NCBI GenBank assembly: GCA_009760885.1
Contig: CM019710.1
Coordinates: forward strand, 3,804,686 to 3,868,685
Length of the DNA: 64,000 nt
Source of the DNA: Achatina immaculata
Taxonomy: Eukaryota > Mollusca > Gastropoda > Stylommatophora > Achatinidae
Direction: 5' to 3'
A program made the translations under genes and the position numbers. Position 1 is the first letter of the stretch; each line of letters starts with the position of its first letter. A model generated the notes under the pieces. That model had not been told where the DNA came from and made no database searches. It saw nothing but the letters and a program-made list of their open reading frames with translations. Positions 30,606 through 39,814 of this stretch are shown here, in pieces.

Positions 30606-30654
30606 TCTAAGGAAATAGGATAACAAAATCAGTAAAGCAATTGAAAAGTTATCA

Positions 30655-30905
30655 GGACCTTAGGGATCATGACCCACTGGGGAGAGTCTATGCAGCTTAG
30701 TTTAGAGGTGTAAGGGCTGGTCGAGGGCATAGATGACTATAATAGAATGATGGCACATCTTTCATGGCCAGGAAACCAGAGCTGGCCAAGACTCTGTCCC
30801 ACCTCTTGGTTGGTGCTTCTAGTAACAGGCTTGTCTTCTCCTTCATCATTTGCTCAGACATTGACACCCACCTCACTTGCAGATGCAGCAGTTTGTCTCC
30901 GGTTT
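30655..30905 (+). mobile_element. VNTR-SINE-like fragment, diverged
   Basis: The segment CCAGAGCTGGCCAAGACTCT GTCCCACCTCTTGGTTGGTG CTTCTAGTAACAGGCTTGTC parallels the VNTR-SINE body at 26475-26520 and 62300-62360. Confidence 0.5.
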
Positions 30906-31020
30906 TCATTATTCTCTTATTATTAATAATATTTCATTATTTTCATTATTCTCTTATTATTAATAATATTTCATTATTTTCACTATTCTCTTATAATATT
31001 TCATTATTTTCATTATTCTC
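30906..31020. repeat. AT-rich short tandem repeat (TTATTATTAATAATATTTCA)
   Basis: Modules of CATTATTTTCATTATTCTCT TATTATTAATAATATTT recur two to three times. Confidence 0.75.
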
Positions 31021-31610
31021 AAGCTGGAGTCTGGCCAGGTCCTTTGCCTGAGTGGGTTGTGTAGCTGGTAGCTTTGGAGAATGTTGGGTGGGCCCCTTTG
31101 AGGCTTGGGTCCCAACATTCTCCCTGCCTGATGGGTTTCCATGGGATATAATACAACATCTGGTTGAGACTGGTTGTAATGTCATGTGAGCGAGAGTTGT
31201 GCTGTGCTGTAATTCTTCACGTACATGCCCTAGGCCCAGTGCCTCTGTCTTTGGCGCACATTTTTTTCAGGTTTCCTTCTGTAGCCTTTGGCTGTCCCTA
31301 GCCATCCTGCAAGGCAGCAGAGTTTGAGTTGTGCTCTGGTCCCTGCTCTCAGACCTGTCTGGTTTGGGTGACCCTGCCAGGACCTGCTGCTTCTGCTGTC
31401 ATAGTACTTTTCTTCATGGGGACTTACTTGTATTTGTACAAGCTCCCCGTAACTGCCAGCTGTTATTCTTTGCAGCCGATGCTGTAGAGGTGTTGAGGCA
31501 CAGCATCGTATCAGCGTGGGAGCCGGTTATGGCGGCTACTTTTTCAGTCCTGGAGTACAGCTAAAAAGCAAGGGGTGTGCTTTTAGGTGCATCATGGTCA
31601 TTCAAGCTAG
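31020..31610 (-). mobile_element. VNTR-SINE fragments (antisense)
   Basis: 31430-31600 (CTTTGCAGCCGATGCTGTAG AGGTGTTGAGGCACAGCATC, TTTTTCAGTCCTGGAGTACA) matches 36615-36740 and 51385-51480. The part before 31430 shows no clear match. Confidence 0.5.
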
Positions 31611-31840
31611 GGACCATAACTCAGTCTCGGTCCACCGCAGTGTTTGTGTTTCAGAGCCTCAGCTGTTAAGACTGCTAAACATAGTTCCACAAAGCAAATG
31701 CATGCATGAAATAAAGACATTTTTTTTCATATCTGTGTTGCATTTTGTTACATAAACTTTCCTTTTTGTTAGGATCTGTTTATGAATATTTGTGATTTAC
31801 AACCTAACCCTGCCTTGACCTTTGGCTCTCACCTTTTCAG

Positions 31841-32018
31841 GCCATGGACTTCCTGCTGGGCTGGCGGAGGTGAAGATGATTGAACGTAACAGAGCTAAGA
31901 GAGCTTACGAGGAGAGCCTTCCCCCTGCCAGAAGTTTGTCTCATCTCGTGAAGAGGCACAGGATGATGCTGATAATGGAGACCAAAGAGTGGGTTCAAAG
32001 AGACAGAGACATAGAAAA
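31841..32018 (+). CDS. CFAP91: CFAP91 coding exon 7
   Basis: Acceptor CACCTTTTCAG|GC and donor GAAAA|GTAGGT enclose 178 nt, phase 1 in and phase 2 out. The peptide GHGLPAGLAEVKMIERNRAK RAYEESLP...KRHRMMLIMETKEW matches human [28 protein letters not shown]...KRRKMMNEMERKEW. Best conserved exon of the window. Confidence 0.96.
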
Positions 32019-32019
32019 G

Positions 32020-32420
32020 TAGGTCAAGGTCATGATGCCTGATTTTTCTTTTTTTTTAATAAGCTTGATGTGTGAGAAGGAGATAAAATGTTTTTGTATT
32101 ATTGCATTGTGTGGTGAAGAATGAATGTAGGCCAGTTAATTTTGCTATTGAGCAGTTGCAGGATATTTTGCTTTCACCATTTTGGATGGTAGGAGAGGGA
32201 GGAGGGGGGGAAGTATCGGGTTGAAACTCCTTATAGCTCCTGCTTAGTGTAAGTCAAAATATCCACCTTTTGAAATGCACAGTTCTCTCCCTTGAAAGCA
32301 TAAATAGCTTTACAGAGATTCTTACTGCTGAAGAGGTTCATTGCATTGACTTTCATTGAGGATTGCAAGTGGTTTACAGAGAGTCAGTGTGTGTTGATGT
32401 GAATGCTGTGAGGCTTGGAG
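32020..32420. other. Intron 7 sequence without recognised feature
   Basis: Unremarkable AT-rich sequence with a purine run near 32190-32215; nothing recognised. Confidence 0.4.
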
Positions 32421-32433
32421 TAGTGAAATTTAT

Positions 32434-33215
32434 CTTACATCCTTCCCGTGCCGTTAAACGTCACATAGGGCTCGCATAGTTGTTTGCCAAGATTTCCTGT
32501 TTTCAGCGAGCTTTTCAACTTCATCAAGGGATGTTATGCCCACTAAACTGGTTTCTCTCAACAATGTCCTCTTTGGAGTTTCACATGGTCGACGTCTTTT
32601 CTTCGGCCCTTTGTGCTCCACTTGATAGCTTGTTTTGGTATTCTCTGATTGTTTCTTCTCATCATATGGCCTACATATGTCCATCTTCTTTTTCTGATCA
32701 CCCGTGAGACTGGTTGTTGTTTGCTCATCTATCTTATCTCTGTGTTGTTCTTAAATTCATTCCACTTTATACCAAGTATTTTCCTTAGGCATTTGTTTTC
32801 AAAAGAGTCTAATTTCTTGTCTATTTCTTTATTTGTTTTCCAGCTTTCGCATGCATAAATGAGGGTGGATATCACATTTGAATTGAATAATCTTAACTTT
32901 GCTTTTGTGCTTATAACTTTTGAATTCCATATGTTCTCAAGATTTTTGAAGGACAGTGTTGTTTTTGCAATTCTAACTTCTTTCCTGGTGTCACCATCCT
33001 GGTCTATGTAGCTGCCAAAGTATGCAAAATGGTTTACTTCATCAACAGCTGTCCCATCTACATATATTTTTCCTTCTTGATTAATGAGAAGTGTGAAATT
33101 TATAAGTGAAAACAATGTTGAGAGATTCCATAACGACAGGGTTTTTCCCCATCTAGTGCCGCCTCTAGATGGGTCTCAGGATGAGTTTGTTGGCCTCATG
33201 CCCAACTCCTGTTTT
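32434..33215 (-). mobile_element. RTE-C fragment: RT C-terminus plus displaced 5' UTR
   Basis: Antisense. 33092-32729 encodes KIYVDGTAVDEVNHFAYFGS, STLIYACESWKTNKEIDKKL and KCLRKILGIKW; 32684-32454 follows with the terminal GRPRE-like region and the 3' end ACGTTTAACGGCACGGGAAG. 33107-33215 is the reverse complement of the RTE-C 5' region at 39815-39905. The 11-mer GTGAAATTTAT occurs three times: 32423-32433, 33093-33103 and 33216-33226. Confidence 0.7.
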
Positions 33216-33298
33216 GTGAAATTTATAGTTGAAAAAAAAAAAATGGTGTCGGAAGCAAAGTAACAAGCAATCTTATCTGATTTTGTCATTGACTTCAG

Positions 33299-33815
33299 AG
33301 ACTAATAGTGATGAAGAGACGGATTCATAGACTAATAGTGATGAAGAAATGGATTCATAGACTAATAGTAGTGAAGAGACGGATTGATAGATTAATAGTA
33401 GTGAAGAGACGGATTGATAGATTAATAGTGATGAAGAGATGGATTCATAGACTAATAGTAGTGAAGAGACGGATTGATAGATTAATAGTGATGAAGAGAT
33501 GGATTCATAGACTAATAGTGATGAAGAGACAGATTCATAGACTAATAGTGATGAAGAGACAGATTCATAGACTAATAGTGATGAAGAGACTGATTCATAG
33601 ACTAATAGTGATGAAGAGACAGATTCATAGACTAATAGTGATGAAGAGACAGATTCATAGACTAATAGTGATGAAGAGACAGATTCATAGACTAATAGTG
33701 ATGAAGAGATGGATTCATAGACTAATAGTGATGAAGAGACAGATTCATAGACTGATAGTGATGAATAGGCGTATTCATAGACTAATAATGATGAGGAGAC
33801 AGATTCATAGACAAA
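33299..33815. repeat. 30-bp minisatellite in intron 7 (17 units)
   Basis: Unit ATGAAGAGACAGATTCATAG ACTAATAGTG with few substitutions. The 30-bp period keeps a frame open (VMKRQIHRLI repeated), which is not a gene. Confidence 0.95.
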
Positions 33816-34613
33816 AGTGTGTTGGCAGAAATATATTGAGTGTAAAAGATTATACGGATGATCTTTGATGTTGATATTTCGATGGTGTGAAAGTGATATG
33901 TGTTAAGTAGAAATTGTACTTTGAATTTGATCTTTGTTTTTTGTGCCAGGCTGGTGATAGGCAATAGAATACTTCCTCTCAATTTTGATGTCATCTCAAC
34001 AAACATTTTCATCAATTTCATTAACTGTTTTGTCTTCTGAACATTTTTTTTTTTTTTTAAAATTTTTTTTTACATTGCTTGAATTCTGGCTTGTTTTAAG
34101 GGACTATAGTAAGTGGGAAATAAGATGCGTATATATACGTATTGAGAATAAGCTCATCAGAGTTGTAAGTGTTGTGCGCATGTTTAAGGTAGGCTATAAT
34201 GTTCGGTATGTTAGGTGTATTAAATGCATTATTGACTTTATGCTATTTTTGGTTTTAAATGGGTTCATCGAAGTATAATTCCACTGTAAGTCAAGAAGCA
34301 TGGGTATGTCAAAATGTAATTATGTACCAATATATATATGAGTACATCATACTTTCATGTGCCAAAGATCATGGAAAATACGGGCCTCACACCATATTCC
34401 CCAATATGACTTAATGGTGAGGAAATGGGAGTTTTACCGTTACCTTTTCTTTTTTTTTATAAACATATGAGTGGTAAAGCTACATTTGATGCATTTTTGC
34501 TATATTGAGTTATGTCAATCCATTTTTTTTTTTATTTTAAAAGTTGGAGGGGTAAAATTTTGGTTCAACTAATTTTTTTTTCCTTAATCTTCCCATAATT
34601 CCACTCCATGCAG
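33816..34613. other. Intron 7 remainder
   Basis: T-rich intronic sequence with several A/T homopolymers (34047-34075, 34520-34540). No element recognised. Confidence 0.4.
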
Positions 34614-34709
34614 AATAAATGAAGCCCGACTTAACATTTTGATGAAACTTCTTAATGAGAGAAAGGAAGCAGCACAAATGCAGGAAATGAAGAGATTGGA
34701 TCTGATATG
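34614..34709 (+). CDS. CFAP91: CFAP91 coding exon 8
   Basis: Acceptor CCATGCAG|A and donor ATATG|GTACAG enclose 96 nt, phase 2 in and out. INEARLNILMKLLNERKEAA QMQEMKRLDLIW aligns with [32 protein letters not shown]; predicted helical and charged, as in the family. Confidence 0.92.
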
Positions 34710-34809
34710 GTACAGTGTTTCAGTTATTAACATGATCCTGTTTGTCCGTAAGCTTTTTTCCTATCCTTGTTTTAAAATGTGAAAACCTGCTGTAGAGCCC
34801 AGGACAGTT

Positions 34810-35060
34810 TACATCTTAGCATTCTCCCCGAGTTATCTCATGCACAGTTGTCACTCATATAACGTTCTCCCCAAGTTATCTCATGAGCACTTGTCACTCA
34901 TATAACATTCTCCCTGAGTTATCATGGGCATGTTTGTCACTCATACTGCATTCTCTCTGAGTTATCTTGCACATACCTGTCACTCATACAGCATTCTCCT
35001 TGAGTTGTTTCGGACGTGCTTGTCACTCGTACAGTTCTCTTCCGAAGTTAACTCACCAGT
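34810..35060. repeat. About 40-bp degenerate tandem repeat in intron 8
   Basis: Six units of CATTCTCC(C/T)(C/T)GAGTTAT CTCATG(C/A)(A/G)CA followed by TTGTCACTCATA. Confidence 0.85.
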
Positions 35061-35221
35061 TACATATAGACACACTTTCATAGCATTATCTCCTAGTTTC
35101 CTCACTTTATCATAATAGTGGCTGACCTAGTTATCAGATATTGTGGGAGGCTGCTGGAACAGAAAATTTGACTAGCTAAATATAGCCTTGTTGTTGTATT
35201 ACAGCATGCACTTTGAGAGAA

Positions 35222-35332
35222 ATGGCTGGTTGCAGCAAACACATTTACTTCGCAGATGATGAGGACTTGTTGCACGATGGCATTGATGTTTCTCCTTACA
35301 TGGATGGCAGACAGTTTAGATTATTTGAGTGA
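35222..35332 (+). CDS. Unrecognised 36-codon ORF in intron 8
   Basis: The frame MAGCSKHIYFADDEDLLHDG IDVSPYMDGRQFRLFE-stop is acidic and complexity-rich, unlike the surrounding repeats, and follows a possible acceptor (TTGTATTACAG at 35194-35204). No family recognised; it may be a transposase N-terminal remnant or chance. Confidence 0.2.
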   Translation: MAGCSKHIYFADDEDLLHDGIDVSPYMDGRQFRLFE

Positions 35333-35593
35333 GAGTGGTGTTTATGATAATGATGATGACACTGAAACTTAAAATTGTTCCTGAATTTGTGTGATCAGTG
35401 GCCACATTCCAGGCCAGCATTTAGATTTTAAGGAAGACGTGCATTAAGTGATATTTCTTTTCAGTTTATCAGATAAAGAAAAACTATTCATTTAGACATC
35501 AGCATACTTATACCATCATCATCGATACCACCTTCACCATCATCACGAGCCCATGTCAGGAAATTGTAATTGTCATTATCACAAGCATTATCA

Positions 35594-35871
35594 CTCTTGT
35601 AGGATATGTTCTGGAGTCTGGACTCCACTGCCACATGGGCACTTGTCTGTGTGAGACATTTTGAGTCGATGCAGGTGGCTCAGTAGTCTGCAGTGGCCTG
35701 TCCTTAGAGTGCCTAAACCATGCAGACCTGAGGCGTGAGACATGGCCAGAGGACACAAGCTTGGGGCGAAAGCTTTGGGGCTCCTATCAGAGGACTGCGG
35801 GCTTTGCCATGTCGGCAGGGATCAGGATCTGAAGTGACCAACAACCTCAAATGCAGACAAAGAAGAAGAAG
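35594..35871 (+). mobile_element. I-like LINE 3' insertion with 5' inversion and perfect 13-bp TSD
   Basis: Flanked by ACAAGCATTATCA at 35581-35593 and 35872-35884. The left part (35594-35690) is antisense LINE ORF: its complement encodes KCPCGSGVQTPEHILQE, the cysteine knuckle after RNase H. The right part (35741-35871) is the sense 3' UTR also found at 8085-8216, ending in AAAGAAGAAGAAG. Opposite orientation of the two halves inside one TSD is the mark of twin priming. Confidence 0.8.
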
Positions 35872-36589
35872 ACAAGCATTATCAATATAATTTGCAACCA
35901 CTTTTACTCTCATCATTATACCACCATAACCATCATGTCATTGTCACCTCTTTCACCGGCATCATTTGCCTATGTCAAGAAATGTTATTTTTATTTCTGC
36001 CTAATAAATCTTTACTTTATCTTTATAACTGTTGTGCATTCTACTTTTTTTTGTGGTGTGTGAAAATAATTTGCCACGGGTAGAGTTAATGCATTTTGTT
36101 TTTAAGGTAATAGTAATAGTGGCTGCAGTAAAACTGGTTCTAGTAATCAAGGTAGAGAGATGTGTGGTTCAGTTTTACAGAACAACAGAGGGAGCAAGAT
36201 GTGTAGGCAGAAAAACAATTGCTTTAAAACTGAGCCATATGCCTCTCTGCCTTAATTTTTTTTGTTTTTTGAATGACCCTAAAGTTTTTTTAAGTGTTAT
36301 TTTATTCTTTGCTTCATTTTGCTATTTAAAATTTATAAAATAAAAAAAATTATGTAGAACTGGTAGGTGTCTATACTAGTTAGCCTTCCTGTGTGTAATT
36401 AATAATAAAATTTGTTTTTTTGTGCATTGAAACTTTGGACTTAGGATTCAAACACCACGAACTTGTTTTGTGTAAGAAATCTTTGATATGAGATTGGAAA
36501 AGTTGACTCTTACTGCACCACTGACTCAGAGAAAAATTAGAAGGAAATGAACTACAGTTCATTATTTAAAAAATTTACTGCTTCTTCTT

Positions 36590-36915
36590 CTTCTTCAGTC
36601 TCCTTGGAACTGCGAGCTGGTGTTGTTTGCAGCCGATGCTGTGAGGGTGTTGAGGCATGGCATCATTTTGGTGTAGGAGCGGGTTGTGGCAGCTATTTTT
36701 TTCAGTCCTGGAGTGCAGCTGAAAAGCAGAGGGTGTGCAATGCTTCTTTCGCGGACTCCACCACCATAGAGAATATGGTGATCCCTGCTCCATTAGCCAG
36801 GCTAGGCCTGTTGGGGGGGGGGGGGGGAGGCACCAACAGAGAGGTGGGACAGGGTCTTGGCCAGCTATGGTTCGCTAAACCTGATGCTAATATATCAGCT
36901 ATGGGTTCATTGACT
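36590..36915 (-). mobile_element. VNTR-SINE, antisense, with G15 tract
   Basis: (CTT)n at 36580-36597 is the complement of the GAA tail. The body CTGCGAGCTGGTGTTGTTTG … TTTTTTTCAGTCCTGGAGTG … GGCTAGGCCTGTT, then a run of about 15 G, then GGTGGGACAGGGTCTTGGCC and one VNTR-like unit (GATGCTAATATATCAGCTAT). Confidence 0.7.
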
Positions 36916-37144
36916 GCCTAATTGTACAGCATCTTCACCCGCTTTAAGAGTGTTAAAAATGAAATAGCTACAGTCATGTAGTCCTGTTCCATAATTGGGA
37001 ATGTGTATGTTTTAAATTGGTGCATATTTAGCAATATAAGAGCTTCATCAAATACTCAACTACCAAGAGGTTCTAGTTTTGCTGAGGCAAGAAAATACAT
37101 CAGTGCTGAAAGATTATATTTCAGTGTATTTACCTTCCCAACAG

Positions 37145-37206
37145 GGCCAGTAAGCAAAAGACCAAGCTCTCCTGTGTCAAGAAAATAAGAAATGAATACA
37201 TGAAAG
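37145..37206 (+). CDS. CFAP91: CFAP91 coding exon 9
   Basis: Acceptor CCCAACAG|G and donor AAAG|GTAAAG enclose 62 nt. The first base completes the Trp codon started in exon 8; the last base joins CC of exon 10 as Ala. ASKQKTKLSCVKKIRNEYMK aligns with CKLQEGKEAKMAKIQRTHVS. Phase continuity on both sides is strong support for so short an exon. Confidence 0.88.
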
Positions 37207-37374
37207 GTAAAGTTTGAGCTTGTGAATAAACATCATCAGTCCTCTGCGCTCCCAATGGTGCATAAGGCACCAGCAAAGGTTTCCCCAGCCAATCCTGACT
37301 TGAGCTCAAACCATGTCTTTCGCTCTTCCTTTATTCCTTCCTGTAACTCCATGTTCCTAGTGCTGTTGACTATG

Positions 37375-38045
37375 GCACTGTATTACATAGAGCAGTGGAT
37401 AGACTAATGCTTTTGAATGTAGTACTGTAATACATAGAGTAGTGGATGGGGCAGTGCTGTTGACTATAGAACTATAATACATAGAACAGTGGATAGATTA
37501 ATGCTGTTAAATATACCACTGTATTATGTGGAGGAATGGATAGAGTAATGATGTTGACCATAAAACTATAATACATAGAGCAGTGGATAGAATAATGCTG
37601 TTGAATATGGGACTTAAATGTGAATAGAATATTGCTGTTGAATATATGACTTAAATGTGAATAGAATAATGCTGTTGAATATAGGACTTAAATGTGGACA
37701 GAATAATGCTGTTGAATATAGGACTTTAATGTGAATAGAATAATGCTGTTGAATATAGGACTTAATGTGGACAGAATAATGCTGTTGAATATATGACATA
37801 AATGTGGACAGAATAATGCTGTTGAATATAGGACTTTAATGTGAATAGAATAATGCTATTGAATATAGGACTTAAATGTGGACAGAATAATGCTGTTGAA
37901 TATAGGACTTTAATGTGAATAGAATAATGCTGTTGAATATAGGACTTAAATGTGGACAGAAAAATGCTGTTGAATATAGGACTTAAATGTAGACAGAAAA
38001 ATGCTGTTGAATATAGGACTTAAATGTGGACAGGTAATGCGGTTG
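37375..38045. repeat. 37-bp minisatellite in intron 9
   Basis: Right part (37610-38040): units GTTGAATATAGGACTTAAAT GTGGACAGAATAATGCT, 37 bp, about 12 copies. Left part (37375-37610): older 47-60 bp variants with ATACATAGAGCAGTGGATAG. It is unrelated in sequence to the other 37-bp array. Confidence 0.93.
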
Positions 38046-38454
38046 AATGTAGCTCTTAAATGTATTTCCCAATTTAAAAATGGGAGGGAGGAAGAAGATC
38101 CCCCTGTCCCCGAAACCCTAAAATCCCCACTCTTTTTTTTAGGGGGAGTGGGAGGGGGGGAATTCCCCTCTGGTCAAGTACCCTAACATTGAGTAATACT
38201 GGAACAGGCCACAACAGATTGAGATATCACATGTTTAGCAGGCTCAAGATAGGCACAAATGATGATGCAGCTGTGCAATGGACAAAATGACAGCCCAGCA
38301 ACTGGTACAGGACTCTCCTTTCATTTGAAGAACCAAGACAGCACTTTTGACTGTCACCTGTGACAAGCTGTGTGGTGATCTTAACAGCCTAAGAGAAACG
38401 GCAGAGTAGTTCAGAGATGTCCAAGTTGATGTCTGAAAGTGTTTGAAGTAGAAG

Positions 38455-38510
38455 AAGAAGAAGAAGGAGAAGAAGAAGGAGGAGAAGAAGAAGGAGAAGA
38501 AGAAGATGTA
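38455..38510. repeat. (GAAGAAGGA)n microsatellite
   Basis: GAAGAAGAAGAAGGAGAAGA and similar over about 55 bp. It could be the remnant tail of a GAA-tailed element; the preceding 38200-38450 is unassigned. Confidence 0.7.
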
Positions 38511-38626
38511 TACTGTAATAATCTGGTGATTCAAATAGCACAAACACTGATTAAAAGACCTAAGTTTTAGAAACAGATTAACATGAACATCGCTGTTGTC
38601 TGAACTGGTGATTGTTTAATTTTCAG

Positions 38627-38808
38627 CCATTCGAAGGTTGACAAGACAGCGGCAGGATTTTCCCAAACGCTACAAAGTAAGGGACATAATTCAGGATTAC
38701 ACATGCAGCGACTCCCAGGTCTTTGCGCCCCTGACCAGGCTTGGGGCTTTCCCAGACAGTGGCTCGGAGAAGTTTGTGGTCAGGTCAAAGCATCTGTCGA
38801 CGTATGAG
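38627..38808 (+). CDS. CFAP91: CFAP91 coding exon 10
   Basis: Acceptor TAATTTTCAG|CC and donor GAG|GTAGCG enclose 182 nt, phase 1 in and 0 out. IRRLTRQ…RDIIQDYTCSDSQVFAPLTR LGAFPDSGSEKFVVRSKHLS TYE corresponds to IRKLVGK…[40 protein letters not shown] TYE in human CFAP91. Confidence 0.96.
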
Positions 38809-38894
38809 GTAGCGATGGCTTCCGTGTGTGATTTGTGTTTTGGGCAGAGGGCTCAGTGTCTTTCTGAAGGGCTGTGTTTCATTCTTTCTGTTAT

Positions 38895-39135
38895 GGCATT
38901 TGATATAGAGTCATGGCTTTTGTTAAAGATTCAAGGCATTTGATATAGTCATGGCATTTCATAAAGAGTCATGCCATTTGATAAAAGAGTCACAGTATTT
39001 GACATCTGATGTAAAGCAATGGCATTTGTATAGAGCCATGGCTTTTGTTATAAAGTGATGGCATGTGATAGTCATGGCATTTGATATACACTCATGGCAT
39101 TTGATAAAGAGTCATAGTATTTGATACAGAGTCAT
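38895..39135. repeat. ATGGCATTTGATA(T/A)AGAGTC degenerate tandem repeat
   Basis: About ten units of roughly 18-25 bp in intron 10. Confidence 0.8.
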
Positions 39136-39425
39136 GCTAGAAGTACTAAAGTTTAGGTAGTTTCTAGCTTGCTAGAAGTCCTAAAGTATAGGTAGTTTCT
39201 AGCTTACTAGAAGTCCTAAAGTATAGCTAGTTTCTAGCTTTGCTAGAAGTCCTAAAGTATAAGTAGTTTCTAGCTTCCTAGAAGTCTAAAGTAGTTTCTA
39301 GCTTGTTAGAAGTCCTAAAGTATAGGTAGTTTCTAGCTTGTTAGTTCTAAAGTATAGGTAGTTTCTAGCCTGCTAGAAGTTGTAAAGTATAAGTAGTTTC
39401 TAACTTACTAGAAGTTATTAAGTAA
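39136..39425. repeat. About 35-bp minisatellite (CTAGAAGTCCTAAAGTATAG)
   Basis: About eight units of CTAGAAGTCCTAAAGTATAG GTAGTTTCTAGCTTG. Each unit carries internal CTAGAA/TTCTAG inverted bits, so single strands could fold. Confidence 0.9.
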
Positions 39426-39602
39426 GATATAGACTAAGATATAAACATCAGAAAAGCTTTGTGGCGCTAGGTCCCATGGTATTAACTTCTTATGCCCAGT
39501 TCCTCCACTATCAAAGTCAGATGGTGCTGTGCCAATTTCAGTTCCAATTTCCCATAATGACTTAACAGTTGAAACCATTGGAGTTAAAGTACCTATTTTG
39601 GC

Positions 39603-39705
39603 ATATATACATACATACATACATATATATATATACACACACACATACATATATACACACACACATACATATATACATACACACATACATATATACATAT
39701 ATCTT
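39603..39705. repeat. (CATA)n/(CA)n microsatellite
   Basis: Mixed CATA, TA and CACA repeats over about 100 bp. Confidence 0.95.
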
Positions 39706-39814
39706 GTATATATTATAACTGGTTTTCGCTTCCGGGTGACGTACAGGATGATGGGAGCTTTTTAACGCTCTCACTAGCATACTTGTGTATGAGTCTTCTG
39801 CGTCGCCATACATT

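Noticed and set aside
33308..33868. 186-codon frame of VMKRQIHRLI repeats
   Set aside because: The product of a 30-bp minisatellite whose period keeps frame; no other coding signal.
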